Shown here one piece after another: positions 1 through 10,562 of a DNA stretch of 64,000 nucleotides. The notes under the pieces were generated by a model, which saw only the letters and a program-made list of their open reading frames with translations, ran no database searches and had not been told where the DNA came from. The first letter of the stretch is position 1. Each line of letters begins with the position of its first letter. A program made the position numbers and the translations under genes. The stretch is from Tetrapyrgos nigripes (Eukaryota; Basidiomycota; Agaricomycetes; Agaricales; Campanellaceae), in the NCBI GenBank assembly GCA_013368315.1, contig JAACJM010000035.1, forward strand, positions 1 to 64,000. The letters run 5' to 3'.

Positions 1-1
1 G

Positions 2-274
2 GCTCGTTGGCGTGCGGAGTCGCTCACTAATGCCCTCTGGACAATTGACGACTGGGAACTAGGCATCGGGAAGGGTAAATCAGGTCCTGGTCCCAAGCCT
101 GCACCTCGCTTCCGTGGAGATGTTGATCTAAAAGGCAAAATCTGCCCTCCCAAAAAGCTTCCTCGCGTCTTGTATGATCCTGCATACCTCAAAGGACTCG
201 CCCCGGTAGAGCTTGAACATTTGTGTATTGACGATGGTTTCTTTGAATGGAAAGATGTTGTATATACTGCGTAG
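2..274 (+). CDS. 3' end of an unknown protein gene (5' truncated by window)
   Basis: An open frame enters from the window edge and runs 90 codons to a TAG at 272-274. The tail contains a Pro/Lys-rich stretch (PPKKLPRVLYDP) and ends EWKDVVYTA. I do not recognise the family. No intron signal is needed to keep the frame open. The evidence for a real gene is only the uninterrupted frame and an ordinary amino-acid composition, so it could equally be the tail of a transposon-related gene. Confidence 0.4.
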   Translation, partial: ARWRAESLTNALWTIDDWELGIGKGKSGPGPKPAPRFRGDVDLKGKICPPKKLPRVLYDPAYLKGLAPVELEHLCIDDGFFEWKDVVYTA

Positions 275-1208
275 TTGTGTACAAGTTGTTGTATTCCTCC
301 ACATCGTGAATCAATGTTTTTTTTTCTGCTTGAGAATCATCAAAACGACCATTCGGTTGCCCCTCTCAACTACCACTACTTGTTCCCAATGCCTGTCCTA
401 AACACCCGCTCAACCTCTCCTCTCGAATACGGTTTGATAGCCTTCGTTCTTGATCGTGACCACATGCCTTTCCCAGATGCACTCAGACATCGACTTGCCC
501 TGGCTGACGACCACTAACCCCGACAACGAGGCAGCCTTCGCCATCGCCAGAAAGATCCATTACCCAATCGCTGAAACCTCCAACTGTCCAGTATACTGCG
601 ACTTGGTACACACTGCGGTGTTTGAACATCGCAGTGGTAAACTCTATGGTGACGATGTGTGCTTCCCTGAAATTCTCATGATGCTATCTTCTGACCGGCT
701 TTTAGAACGACCGGGACTGTGGCTGCAACCCAATCCTCCACGAGCTCTCAGGGAGGGACTGATTACTCCTCAACAGCACCATGGAAACCTGGGATTTGGT
801 TACTGACCTAAGGTGGCAGGAGAGCGGGAATAGACACCTGGAATATATGCGAGGTTGTCCAGGCACAAGTGGATTGTGTAGTTAGTACTGTAGTATAACA
901 ACAGCATGAGCAAAAAAAAAAAAAACTCTAAAATAACAAGGCGTACTCACCGGATATATGTTAGGGAGTAAGTCATGCTGGTGTGAGGAAGAGGATACCA
1001 CCTGCCATGGCGTATAGTCTGCACCGATGTTACTGGGCTCCTCGGCCTCGACAAAATGGGAAGAATTGCCAACACATACGAAACGGGGCAAAACAATAGG
1101 CCGGCGCATCGCACCAGGGAAACCTTTGAGGGGTAACCCGCCACACCGAAGTGCGTCACCTTTCCCAATTGAAGCCGATTAAGAGTCGCCTCAGCAATAT
1201 CCATATGC
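275..1208. other. No convincing gene
   Basis: About 0.9 kb with only short open frames. The longest are a + frame at 450-806 (118 codons) and a - frame at 947-1210 (87 codons). Neither has a recognisable motif or a partner exon. An A13 run sits at about 913-925. Confidence 0.5.
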
Positions 1209-1650
1209 ATAGTTTAACGTCTTTTCGGACACACCATGGCATATGGTTTAGTGGTAGATGGAATGACGGGAAGAGCAGACCCGAGCTGCCTGGACGGTAG
1301 ACGTAGCCAGTGGAGCAAACTCGACTGGCAAACAGGTATGAGTGGCGCAAACGCCAGTCTCGTGGGCTCGAGGATATTCAGAGCCAGTGCAATAGGACTT
1401 GTAGTGTATCATAGCACAATGCAATAGTTTAACGTTGTTTCGGACGAGAGCACTGGAGGTTGGGACAATCTCTCAGCGTATTAACCATGCAGAAAGAGGG
1501 AGAGGATACGTACCTTATAAGAAAAACAAACCTTTATTGCACCCAAGCAGTCGGGAAGGAAAGAATAGCCAGTGAGCAGACTCAGCTGGCGACGGACAGT
1601 TACGAGCGGCGCAAACGCCAATCTCGTAGGCTTGAAGTTATTCAAAGCCT
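1209..1650. repeat. Two diverged tandem copies, about 220 bp each
   Basis: Copy 1 (about 1209-1425) and copy 2 (about 1426-1650) share the same order of blocks. Both begin TAGTTTAACGT followed by TTTCGGAC, both hold AGCCAGTG and GGCGCAAACGCCA, and both end near a TATTCA-AGCC block. Spacing is similar but many bases differ, so the duplication is old. No coding function is evident. Confidence 0.6.
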
Positions 1651-1686
1651 GATTTCCTTAGAGACCTTGAAGGTAGGGGTCCAAAA

Positions 1687-1945
1687 GCTGTCGAGGAAGC
1701 CTGCTTGAGGCTGTCGAGGGAGCCGTCTGGGGCGGGCGCTGTCGAGGAAGCTTGTTGGGAGCTGTCGAGGAAGCGTACAGAGGCAGGAACCCCAACCCGA
1801 CCCGTGGCTTGAGAGCTGTACAGCCGCTGACAAAGCAGCCCAGCTTTCCCCAGCCCCACGGCTTCTTTTCTTCGACAGCTACGCCCTGCCCCGCACAGCT
1901 CCCTCGACAGCCAACAGGCTCCCTCGACAGCTCTCCAAGTTTTCC
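1687..1945. repeat. Cluster of GCTGTCGAGG(A/G)AGC motifs in opposed orientation
   Basis: The 14-mer GCTGTCGAGGAAGC or GCTGTCGAGGGAGC occurs four times in forward orientation between about 1687 and 1772. Its complement (CTCCCTCGACAGC and close variants) occurs two to three times between about 1876 and 1940. The two arms face each other around a GC-rich centre, so single strands could fold. I see no gene in either strand that explains it. Confidence 0.7.
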
Positions 1946-2389
1946 TCTGGCCGCCCTACTCCCTTTGACCTGAATTACTTCGGTCAACGCAGTTGTACTT
2001 TTGAGTCAACTGTGAATTTTGCCCAAGTCACTTTTGAGTGCTTGTGCATAATGAGGCAGCCGTTCTCTTCAGCCGTTCTCAAGTCTTCTCACCAGTACAC
2101 CCCTTCCTCGTGAGTATCATCATCATCTTGTTTCCGGAATCCATCTTTTACACTACTAACACCCTGCTTCTCTCTGCCTGCGACACGTCAAACTCGATGA
2201 CTGCGTCGCAGGTTCGTTTTTCCAAAGCCATTCACAAATAAATCAGACCCAAACCTTGGTCTACCAGCTGTCCATGAAATAAAAATTGACCTTGGAAATA
2301 GTGCTCTTGTGAACAAGTTGCATGTATTGGGTCAGTATTCCTGATTGCACAAGCAAGCCCCTACCTCAACGGACTGACTACATCATGTA

Positions 2390-3467
2390 ATGATGCTCAG
2401 CAGGTTTTTGACATCAAAAGTATCACACCAAAATCCTTCATCCCTAATTGACAACTCTTCACCTTTTGGAGATTCCTGCTTGATGATAAGTGAGCTGGTG
2501 GCTTCAATTGTCTCTTGCGAGGGAAAGCTATTCTTGTGCATCATGTTGGATCCAATTATGTCAATGATATCACATATGAAGATCTGCTTGATGAAGGGGT
2601 GCATGTTACCTTTCAACTCGTACATCTACGACAAGCCAACAATGATGATGACCCCACTGAGGCCAATGATTGGCAATCATCTCCCAATAGAGAATTTGGA
2701 CCTCAAAAATTCACAGTCCCTGGCCATCTTATCCAGCCATTGGATCCCACTCTACACTCACCTCCTGAGCACGAAAAGAAAAGCTTCTATCTTTTTGAGA
2801 GTGCAAGTCTTATTGCAGTCACTGAAGGCTTGCTGAACAAGGTGACCAGTATTGGATCCTCTCGTTCCTTGAAGATACCAAGTATTGCGCAATCTGCACA
2901 GTTTCCCTACCTCATGAGAAAAGGTACACATATCATCAGTATCACAAAAACTGGTCATTTGTACTCAACCAAAATACATAGGTACAGCAGCATTCCTTTG
3001 CAAAAATACCCATATTGATAGCACAGATCTTGACGGTATGGTCAGCTGCCCCATATGCACCAACCCTTCTATCTCCTTGACACCTCAAAACCACAAATTA
3101 TAGTAAAACATATGGCTGCCCATATCCTCCACCTTCCTCCAAACCATTGTGCTGCAGAGCCTTGTGGGTTTTGCCTCTCACCTTCACCCCAATGTCTCTT
3201 CTATCTTTCTCCTAGGCAAGACAAGTTGGACTGGAAGAGGTGCACATCATGTCCTGTATGGAAAATGATCAAAGGATTTAGCTACAAGACAGCAATCCAT
3301 GCACAAATGTACTGGTTAGGTGTGACTTATGCTCTTGTCAAGACCCAAAAGCTCCCACAGTTTGGTGTTATAATCTGCATGACCACTACAAAAAGTGCCA
3401 TCCAAATGCAAGCTGGAGTGGGCTTTGGACAATGTCAGCTAGCAAGAAAGCAGCTATAGACGAAGTC
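2390..3467 (+). pseudogene. Decayed agaricomycete-type gene, interrupted by the Tc1 element
   Basis: Several + frames carry pieces of one protein but in different frames. One piece is around 2400-2530 (SKVSHQNPSS...FGDSCLMISE), then a shift to HHVGSNYVNDITYEDLLDE and VTFQLVHLRQ at about 2530-2640, then VPGHLIQPLDP...YLFESASLIAV, and finally CYNLHDHYKKCHPNAS near 3370-3425. From memory these segments resemble a recurrent, probably transposon-associated agaricomycete hypothetical protein. No single splice pattern restores it. The Tc1 element enters at 3468-3469 in the C-terminal part, and a few in-frame residues continue after 5099. Confidence 0.5.
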
Positions 3468-3469
3468 TA

Positions 3470-3679
3470 CAGTGGGTCAAAAAATTGTCCACATGTTTCG
3501 CATTTTTGGAAAGATTGCCAATTTAAGCAATACTGAGTAGAGATATTAAAATGTGGTCAGTGATGGGCAGAAAGCCCTTGATAAACGCTACAATATTCTG
3601 TCTGTTTTGTCTTATTTGGCTTAAAACTCATGGAGATATGACTGATTTAAAATGGTATGTCATTTGGACAATTTTTTGA
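3470..3679 (+). repeat. Left terminal inverted repeat of the Tc1 element (210 bp)
   Basis: Pairs with 4887-5096 in inverted orientation with about 14 differences by my count. The outer 15-mer GTCAAAAAATTGTCC (3476-3490) recurs inverted at the inner end (3666-3680), so each repeat is itself bounded by an inverted motif pair. Confidence 0.9.
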
Positions 3680-3709
3680 CATGCAAGTGAAAATACAGAA
3701 AGTGCTAGC

Positions 3710-4726
3710 TCAGTACTTGGTATGCCCTCCTTTGGCCTTCAACACAGCCTCAATCCTTCTAGGCATGCTCCTGATCAATTTCTGACAATCTTCTTCTGTG
3801 ATTTCATCCCACTTTTCAGCTGCTCTGTCCCATATTTCCCAAACTCCAGAGGGTGCTGTGTCATATCCATTGAGCTTGTGTTTGAGGGTTGTCCAGAGGT
3901 GTTCAATGGGGTTCAGGTCAGGAGATTGAGCAGGCCAGCTCATGCAATGGATGTTGTTGTCTTCAAACCACTTGGTGGCCAGTTTTGACTTGTGTTTAGG
4001 ATCATTGTCTTGCTGAAAAATGGCCACCTCTGGATCAACACCCAAAATATCCATGCTCTCCAGAAGGTTGTTCTCCAAAATGTCCACATACTGCTCTGCA
4101 TTCATCCTGCCCTCCACCTCTGCCATGTTTCCAACTCCTTCCCACCCCATACATCCCCACACCATGATATTTCCTCCTCCAAATTTGACTGTTTCCACCA
4201 CATTTCTCTCTCCCAAGGATTCACCCTTCCTCCCCCACACATACTGCTGTCCATCTGACCCATATCGATTGATTTTAGTCTCATCTGACCAAATAACCCT
4301 TTTCCAGTCATCCACAGTCCAGTTTCTGTACTTCTGTGCAAAGTTTAAACGAGCCTTCCTGTGAGCTGCAGTGAGTTTGGGCTTCTTCTTCGTTTTAGAT
4401 GTGTCCACATCATGCCTGAGAAGGGAATTTCGAATGGTTTGGGTGGAGACAGGTTGGTCAAGGAGGGGATTGATGTTTCTGGCCACTTCTGTAGCATTTT
4501 CAGCTTTGCCAGTGTTGATTTGTTGGATAGCAGCACGTTCATCAGTGGTAGACAGCTTTCTAGGACGCCCTGCTTGATGGTTCTCCTTGTCAGGATACAT
4601 CTCTTTGGCCAGAGAAGCAATCTTTGACTTGGATACCCCAGTTTTAGCAGAGATTTCCCTGGATGAAGCAGAAGTTTGGAGGAGAGAGAGGATATTGTCT
4701 TTCTGGGTGGATGTGATGGGTCTCAT
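3710..4726 (-). CDS. Tc1-family DDE transposase (DD34E), 338 aa
   Basis: Cut-and-paste transposase that would bind the element's terminal repeats and move it to TA sites. The N-terminus (about residues 1-110) has two helix-turn-helix-like segments separated by a GRPRKL AT-hook-like motif. The catalytic core has D in VIWSDETKI, D in IFQQDNDPKH and E in DLNPIEHLW. Thirty-four residues lie between the last two, which is the Tc1 spacing. The frame is open further upstream to 4816, but a TATA box at 4761-4768 lies inside that extension. I therefore start at the Met at 4726 (MRPITSTQKD). No stop or frameshift is present, so this copy may be active or recently active. Confidence 0.92.
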   Translation of the reverse strand: MRPITSTQKDNILSLLQTSASSREISAKTGVSKSKIASLAKEMYPDKENHQAGRPRKLSTTDERAAIQQINTGKAENATEVARNINPLLDQPVSTQTIRNSLLRHDVDTSKTKKKPKLTAAHRKARLNFAQKYRNWTVDDWKRVIWSDETKINRYGSDGQQYVWGRKGESLGERNVVETVKFGGGNIMVWGCMGWEGVGNMAEVEGRMNAEQYVDILENNLLESMDILGVDPEVAIFQQDNDPKHKSKLATKWFEDNNIHCMSWPAQSPDLNPIEHLWTTLKHKLNGYDTAPSGVWEIWDRAAEKWDEITEEDCQKLIRSMPRRIEAVLKAKGGHTKY

Positions 4727-4760
4727 GATTTGATGAGGGCTATAGAACAACTGGATGCCC

Positions 4761-4768
4761 TTATATAT
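4761..4768 (-). promoter_or_regulatory. TATA box of the Tc1 transposase gene
   Basis: Minus-strand ATATATAA about 35 bp upstream of the chosen ATG at 4726. Confidence 0.6.
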
Positions 4769-4886
4769 GGTCCAGCTGGCAGCTATGATATCATTATGAT
4801 GTAGCCATTGCATCATTGTACAACTCCACTTATGATGTCATCTATGAGACATCACATAGTTACAATACTGATTTTGAAGTGGCAAC

Positions 4887-5096
4887 TCAAAAAATTGTCC
4901 AAATGACATACCATTTTAAATCAATCATATCTCCATGAGTTTTGAGCCAAATAGGACAAATAAAACAGATTATTGTAGCTCTTATCAAGGGCGTTCTGCC
5001 CATCACTGACCACATTTCAATATCTCTACTCAGTATTGCTTAAATTGGCAATCTTTCCAAAAATGCGAAACATGTGGACAATTTTTTGACCCACTG
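4887..5096 (-). repeat. Right terminal inverted repeat of the Tc1 element (210 bp)
   Basis: Complement of 3470-3679. It has the same inner and outer inverted 15-mer arrangement, with the inner motif at about 4886-4900. Confidence 0.9.
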
Positions 5097-5433
5097 TAAG
5101 TATGAAAGGAAGGAATGCTAAGGTCAGCGCTGCTGGTGCTACCTTTCGCCAACTCATTTACTCTAGGTATTACTTCTCCTAATCACTCTGCCCAAAACCA
5201 CCTCCAAGTTGTCGCTCAGATCTCTGTAAGCAATTCGAGCCCTCTCATCATGTCTCAGCTGACCAGGTCCCTTGTCTAAAAGCACCCATGACTCGGCGTT
5301 GTAACAGCAACATGAAGGACTCAGTGTCTTTCTCTCTGACTTCGAGAACCGAATCATCCTCTTTGGCAATTCTCAGCTTAGCACTCATGTATACGTATCT
5401 GCATCGATTCAATAAAATTGAACTACTACTACA

Positions 5434-6985
5434 TCAAAAGGCTGAAGCACTGGCTGGTGATGTCTCCCTCTGCATAGCTACACCCGACAACCTTGTCTCA
5501 GGTGCCTTCATGTGTGTAGCCAAGGAAGTGGTCAAGGTGGGCATCACAGCTGATAGTGATCCGGTCGTCTCTAAGACGGCGCGCACTAACGCAGTCTGTG
5601 CTTCCCCAGGACCACCCTCTGCCCGCAAACTTCGACCCCACCCTGTGGCTGTGACGGAGCCACCGTAATTCTGATAAATTGCTATGCTAGCAGCTATCAG
5701 AATCAGAGCTTGCACCATCCAGCCGAGACCGCGAAGCGCTGCGTGGATACGTCCGGAATCGAACCTGCCTACCCTGGTTTTCTTGCAGATGAAGATGGTG
5801 GTCTCGAGCTCCGAGGTTCCCAGCTCTCCAGCGGCAATGTATTCTGTTCCATTCAAAGTAAATGTCTGGCAAGGACCGTCAAAACCAAGCTGCAGGTGAA
5901 TTCTGAATGATGTCTCGTACCGTAAGTCCATGTATCCTCGATTTCGTCCCTGTGGACAGGGTCTGGAGAAGTCCTCTGCTCCGTCTATCGAATACGTAGA
6001 CGTTGCCGTGGTCACTGCCGCTGACGATCACCTTGCAGGACTCTCCAAAGGCGACCTGCTTAGGTCGTCCGGCCTTCCTCTCCCTTGGTACTTTGAAGTC
6101 CTGAATTTTGGATCCATCAGTCATGCGATATAGGGTGCACCCGCTTGTTATATCGTCGATGCAATAGACTGTCTTGGTGGAATCGCAAGTTCCGTATCCT
6201 CTGTCCCGGCAAGTAAGTAAAGAAATAATCTTGAATGACTGACACATAACTCACATTCGCGTCCCGTGCACCAGCGACTGGTCGCTGCTCAAGCCACTTG
6301 CACCGTCCAACTTGTAGCTGAAGTCGATCAGTTTGGAGTCCGGCGTCCTCAAAATACACTCACATAGCATCATGCATCCCAAAGACAACCACATCTCTCC
6401 GGTTATCAAACAACACAGACTTCGGAATACTGTTATTGACCTGTATTGCCCACTTGTCTTCGGAGACCTTCATTGTCGTAGGATCAACAACAAACAGCGC
6501 AACGACACCTTCCCTATTCGTTGCTACTAGTCTGGTGGTTGAGGAGTCGTAAGCCAACGAGGTTACTTCGCTCGGCTGAGCCATTTCGATGCACGCAACC
6601 TCTTCATAGCTCTATAGTTCTTCGGTGAGTAGACTCGTCCTTACAAAGAGAAGCTCCTTGCCTGATTATTACGAATCCAGAAGACTAGGTACCCGCTCCC
6701 GGTCCCATATATCAGTCCTTCCTCTAACGTGTCTTGCCTCTTGATCCACAGAACGGCCGTCATGGCATCGCAGACTTCGTTACTCGAAATCTGCTTAACG
6801 ATGGACATCGTCTGCAGGTCCCATATGACTGTGCCGTCGTTAGCTGTGTATAGGTCCATGTCAAGATTTCTGCTAACTATTGAGATTTGGAGCACTTACC
6901 ACCGCTAGCAAGGTATCTCCCGTCCTCTGTGACTGCCATACACTGGATGGTTCCAGTATGTCCTTTGAGAGTGTGATCGAGTTGG
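5434..6985 (-). CDS. WD40-repeat protein with C-terminal membrane segment (5' end unresolved)
   Basis: Multi-exon minus-strand gene. Exons read GHTGTIQCMAVTEDGRYLAS, then (across an intron) ANDGTVIWDLQ, GTGSGYLVFW, EVTSLAYDSSTTRLVAT, VIVSGSDHGNVYVFD and a C-terminal WMVQALILIAASIAIYQN, a single hydrophobic helix. GH...WD and SGSxDGxVxVWD patterns identify beta-propeller blades. The residue order resembles a common agaricomycete WD40 membrane-protein family. Splice sites seen include gtaagt/cag near 6900 and gtaagg/gag near 6609-6645. The stop is at 5434-5436. Upstream of 6985 a possible first exon (ATG at 7108) does not join in frame by any splice I could find, so the start is open. Function is probably scaffolding, but the partner is unknown. 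Confidence 0.75.
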
Positions 6986-7267
6986 TAAGTCAGCATCATA
7001 GTGATTTGTCCCTATACACTGATTTGAGAGACATTTATACTTCAGGCCTCAGACCTTATTATCTTTAACTCACAATAAGGTCGAAGCGTCAGCTTTCGCT
7101 GGCATCATCGCTTTTCGGTTCTTGCTTTTTGTCTTCGGATTTCCTTATTTGGTAACTGAATAGCATCCAGGACGAGAAATGACAATAGTAGCTTGGACGT
7201 CGCTTTGGACTCACAAAACAATAGAGTCCCCGCTATATACCTCAGGACTCACATCGACTCAACTTCA

Positions 7268-8009
7268 ATGCCTCCCACTGTCAGAGTCCGTTCTCGTGCC
7301 TCCCCGCGTCCACGCCCTCCCGCAGCTATTCTTCTACTTTCTGACACCAATGTCTTCCCTTCACCGAGGCGACTCACACTTGCCGAAGAAGACCCCTGCG
7401 ACATGATCCCACAAGCCGACCGTCATCATCCATACCGTCGTCGCCGCAGCCGAGTTCATTTTCTCATCACTAACTCAGAGCAGTGCCCTCCATCCAGCTC
7501 CGGCCTCGGAAACCCGTTTCCAATGCCAGTCCCAGCCCAGGCAGAGCCTGCACCAATCACTGCTATACCATCCAACACACCCACAATTTCCAATCCAAGC
7601 TCTGATGGTGTCCGAAAAATCACACACGCCTGCCCTCCAAGAGCCGCATCTTTCGGCAGACACCAGCTGCTGAAGAGCTTTGCACATCCACTCGAAATCT
7701 CCCAAAAGTTTGAGGTAGGCACACCATCAGAGTCTAGCCTGTCTGTTCTTACTTACCGTATCCAGGCATGTGTTGTTAAGGCTGCACGGGATCTCCCAGC
7801 CGCTTCCTACGATTCCCAGTCAGAGAGAGACCTCGAACCTGTCCGACAGAAGGTATATCTTCTGTTTCTTCATTACTCTCAAGCTGACTGCGAGTTAGAT
7901 TCTGAAAGAGTGGAAAGTCTTTTTGGACAATTACGAGGATCACTGGCCGATGAAATACCTTCTCATGATTGAGTGTAAGCAGAAGCCAAAAGCAAAGAGA
8001 AAGACCTAG
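7268..8009 (+). CDS. Small Pro/Ser-rich protein of unknown function, 214 aa
   Basis: Three exons: 7268-7714, 7766-7852 and 7899-8009, with 51- and 46-bp introns (gtaggc/cag and gtatat/tag), both phase 0. The N-terminal 150 residues are Pro/Ser/Arg-rich and low in complexity. The C-terminus (KVFLDNYEDHWPMKYLL, then KPKAKRKT) is the conserved-looking part. It resembles, from memory, the YEDxWPxxxxL segment of many agaricomycete hypothetical proteins. The basic end could be nuclear. Start chosen at MPPTVRVRSR. The frame is open 75 bp further upstream. Confidence 0.6.
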
Positions 8010-8637
8010 TCACCGGCTTCAGCACTGGCGCCAATTTGAGGCTGGGCTTTGTACTAGCGTCAGCTGGGCCGTCGCTGGATATTTGATACCTGGAAACGAC
8101 TAGTTTCCAACCATCTAGGATACTTATCTGTAAACAATAAGATTCCCAATGCAGTTTGAGCCATTAAATTCCCATCGTATCCCAGTAAAGTTTTGGTCCT
8201 TGTATTTACCGAGATTACCATTGCGTATGCCATACTCGGAATATTAATATATCCAAACGAATTTCAGTCACTACAATTCTTTGGGAATGCGGACTAATTT
8301 GACACGAATGAACACAAAATGTATTCGAGTACATTTGCCCATTGATTTCTTTTGGGCTCAAACCTTTTGTTTCTGATATGGTTTCTGGCAGACTTATACT
8401 GATCAGGATATTTCACCTTTTCTATCTAACTTTCGCCTGCCTAACATTCATTCCTGCGCGGCGTGTAGTAGAAAGGATGACAGAGTATAACAAAGCTTGA
8501 AGGTGTGTTTCATGAGGATCTTGTGCACGTATTTCTTTCGCAGTCATAGTGGCAAAAGAAATATCATTCGTCTAACAACTTGTCGGACTGTTACTATGGA
8601 GAAAGAGCATAAAATCTTAAGATGATAACGAGCATAA
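8010..8637. other. Intergenic, no gene seen
   Basis: AT-richer spacer without open frames of note. It ends where homology to copy B (from about 20585) begins. Confidence 0.6.
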
Positions 8638-8841
8638 GACATGAGGCAAACGCAAATGATTACACAGAGCAAGGATGGGTAAAATGTAGAGGGCTAGCTC
8701 TAGACGTGTCAACTCAACGCTGGGATAAGTTGATTGAAAATCCAAAAAGATAAACGAGGAGTAGGTTGCCAGACAGCCGGGCATAGGCCCTTCGGGAAGC
8801 AGTCCATCCTTCCATTTCCGTCTAGGGAGACCAAATGAAGG

Positions 8842-10059
8842 CTATAATTGAACCCTAGCCCGCAGCTTTGCCGGAGCAGGGACAACAATACTGGGCGTCG
8901 TTACAATAGGGCGAGAAGATGAAGTTTCGTTGGCAACTATCGTGGTGGAAGCTGAAGGAGATGGCCAAGGAGCAGACGAAGAAGCGATGATTGCAGCTCC
9001 TGAAGCTGTTTTCGGGGTAGCGGAGGGTGAAGAAGACGGATTATTAGCGGATTTGTTGGAGAGCACAGCATTGGAAGCTGAAGAAGCGACCGCTGCACTT
9101 GCTGTCGGGCTGGTGTTGCGTGCAGAAGCGCCATCGACTACTCCTGGATATGACGGTGTGGGATAGGAATCTGAAGGTGAAGAAGTGGCTGCTGTTGTCG
9201 GTGTCAGCGTAGTATGTGCATGGCTACTAGCTGTGACAGTCATTCTGGGCCTGACACCACCAGATATCACACCGTCGGTACGCGTATTAGCACTCTCCGG
9301 CACCGACTGACCTACGCCGGCGATAGCAAATCCGCTTCCCGCAGCCCTTAGAACTACATGAGACGTGTCTTCACAAAGATCGAGTAGAAAAAACGTACCG
9401 TTCTTCGTCCACAGCCGGAATTTCCTCATCAGTCTTCAACGAGAGCAATACCACCAATGCAAAGGCACCGAAGACAAGCAGCTGAACTATCGCAACAGTC
9501 TTGTTCTCTGAGAAACGTATCATTGCTGCCAGAAGTACTCCACAGACGCATAGTCCAGGAATGGAATGCATCAATGTAAACAAGCCTGGTGAAAGGGTCT
9601 ATGATTCGAGGTCAGTCTTTCTTTTTCGTATGTAAGTACGACACTAAATCGTGACCTGGCTCACCGAAAGCTGGTCTGGATGGATCCTGTCACATAATGC
9701 CGCAGCTGTCATCGACAGAAGGAAAAGGAAGATGACCCAGGCTGCTGGGACCACAGACGGGAGCCGAGTGAGAGGACTGGAGATATAGTGAGCTCAGAGT
9801 AACATGAGAAGCGTTACGACGTACACAAGGACAGCAACCAGCTAAGTAGGCAACCGGGGACAGTTAGTAAGTATCTCTGAGTGTCTCATAAGCAAAAACA
9901 TACGATGCTTAGACTCCGCACCCTACTCTCGCTCAACTCCTTCAGCTGCAGAGCTACCTTGGCGGGGTCGACTTGGTCTTGAGAGCGTTTGATTTGGTTG
10001 TATATTGTGACCTGGCGAATCGCAAGGGCCACCCTAATGAAGAAGTCAGGGAAAGTCAT
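8842..10059 (-). CDS. Long small-membrane protein, copy A (329 aa, Ser/Thr-rich tail)
   Basis: Five exons: 9904-10059, 9825-9841 (17-nt microexon), 9665-9776, 9399-9598 and 8842-9346. Introns are GT-AG and phases agree with the paralogues at 20961 and 38348. Exon 1 is basic and carries IYNQIKRS and LQLKELSESR. Exon 3 has a helix (VVPAAWVIFLFLLSMTAAA). Exon 4 has two (HSIPGLCVCGVLLAAMIRF and IVQLLVFGAFALVVLLSL). The last exon is about 165 residues rich in Ser, Thr, Ala and Pro, mucin-like. I infer a three-helix membrane protein with a long flexible tail. The family is not one I recognise. A TATA box lies at 10098-10104. Divergent from the short paralogue at 10602. Confidence 0.75.
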
Positions 10060-10097
10060 TGGGGATGTTTGACGATTGTACTCACTTTAGGACGCGT

Positions 10098-10104
10098 TTT
10101 TATA
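10098..10104 (-). promoter_or_regulatory. TATA box of long membrane gene A
   Basis: Minus-strand TATAAAA about 39-45 bp upstream of the ATG at 10059. Supports that start. In copy B the same site reads TACAAAA. Confidence 0.65.
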
Positions 10105-10555
10105 CGACTTATGATATCCATAAAGGAGCTCCGAGGCAAACTTCCACACAATGAAACGCATCGGAAGACAAGGGTGTACAGCAAGAGGGAGGAGGGAGGA
10201 GAGAGGAGAAGATACGCGCTTGATTCGGTTGTATACCGTGAGCCGGCGAATCGCTTCCGCACAATGAAATCCTGAGAAGACGAAGGTGTACATCAACAGG
10301 GATGAAAGAGGGAGGAGGGAGGAGGGGAAGGTTTCCATTCAAGGATGACACACAACACGTGTAGTACTTACGTGACTTTTCGGTGTTCCCGATTCCCAAG
10401 GACCAAGGTTAAAGCTTAAAGGACCCTGATATCCTCCTCCTCCTCCCTCCTCCTCTCAGGTTTTGCTACTGCTCTTCCGGACGCGTCAATGCTTCGTAGA
10501 CATCACCCTGATATCAGTCAAGGTCTTGCTGAGAGACCAATGAAGTACTGGAATC

Positions 10556-10562
10556 TATAAAA
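10556..10562 (+). promoter_or_regulatory. TATA box of short membrane gene A
   Basis: TATAAAA about 40 bp upstream of the ATG at 10602. Conserved at 22485 and 38313. Confidence 0.7.

Larger units (their letters stand above)
3470..5096 (-). mobile_element. Tc1/mariner transposon, full length with TA target duplication
   Basis: The element is 1,627 bp. It begins CAGTGGGTCAAAAAATTG and ends with the exact complement, and is flanked by TA at 3468-3469 and 5097-5098, the target-site duplication of the Tc1/mariner superfamily. Its inverted repeats are 210 bp each. It contains one open transposase gene on the minus strand with its own TATA box. All parts needed for activity appear intact by eye. Confidence 0.95.

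Noticed and set aside
3722..4627. Several + and - open frames of 79-114 codons inside the Tc1 element
   Set aside because: They are shadows of the transposase frame, with no motif of their own.
4727..4816. N-terminal extension of the transposase to the Met at 4816
   Set aside because: The TATA box at 4761-4768 lies inside it, and Tc1 transposases start near the MRPITSTQ position.
5740..5770. Minus-strand GGTTCGATTCC resembling a tRNA T-arm
   Set aside because: The flanking bases do not form a five-pair stem and no acceptor, D or anticodon arm is present. It lies within the WD40 gene.
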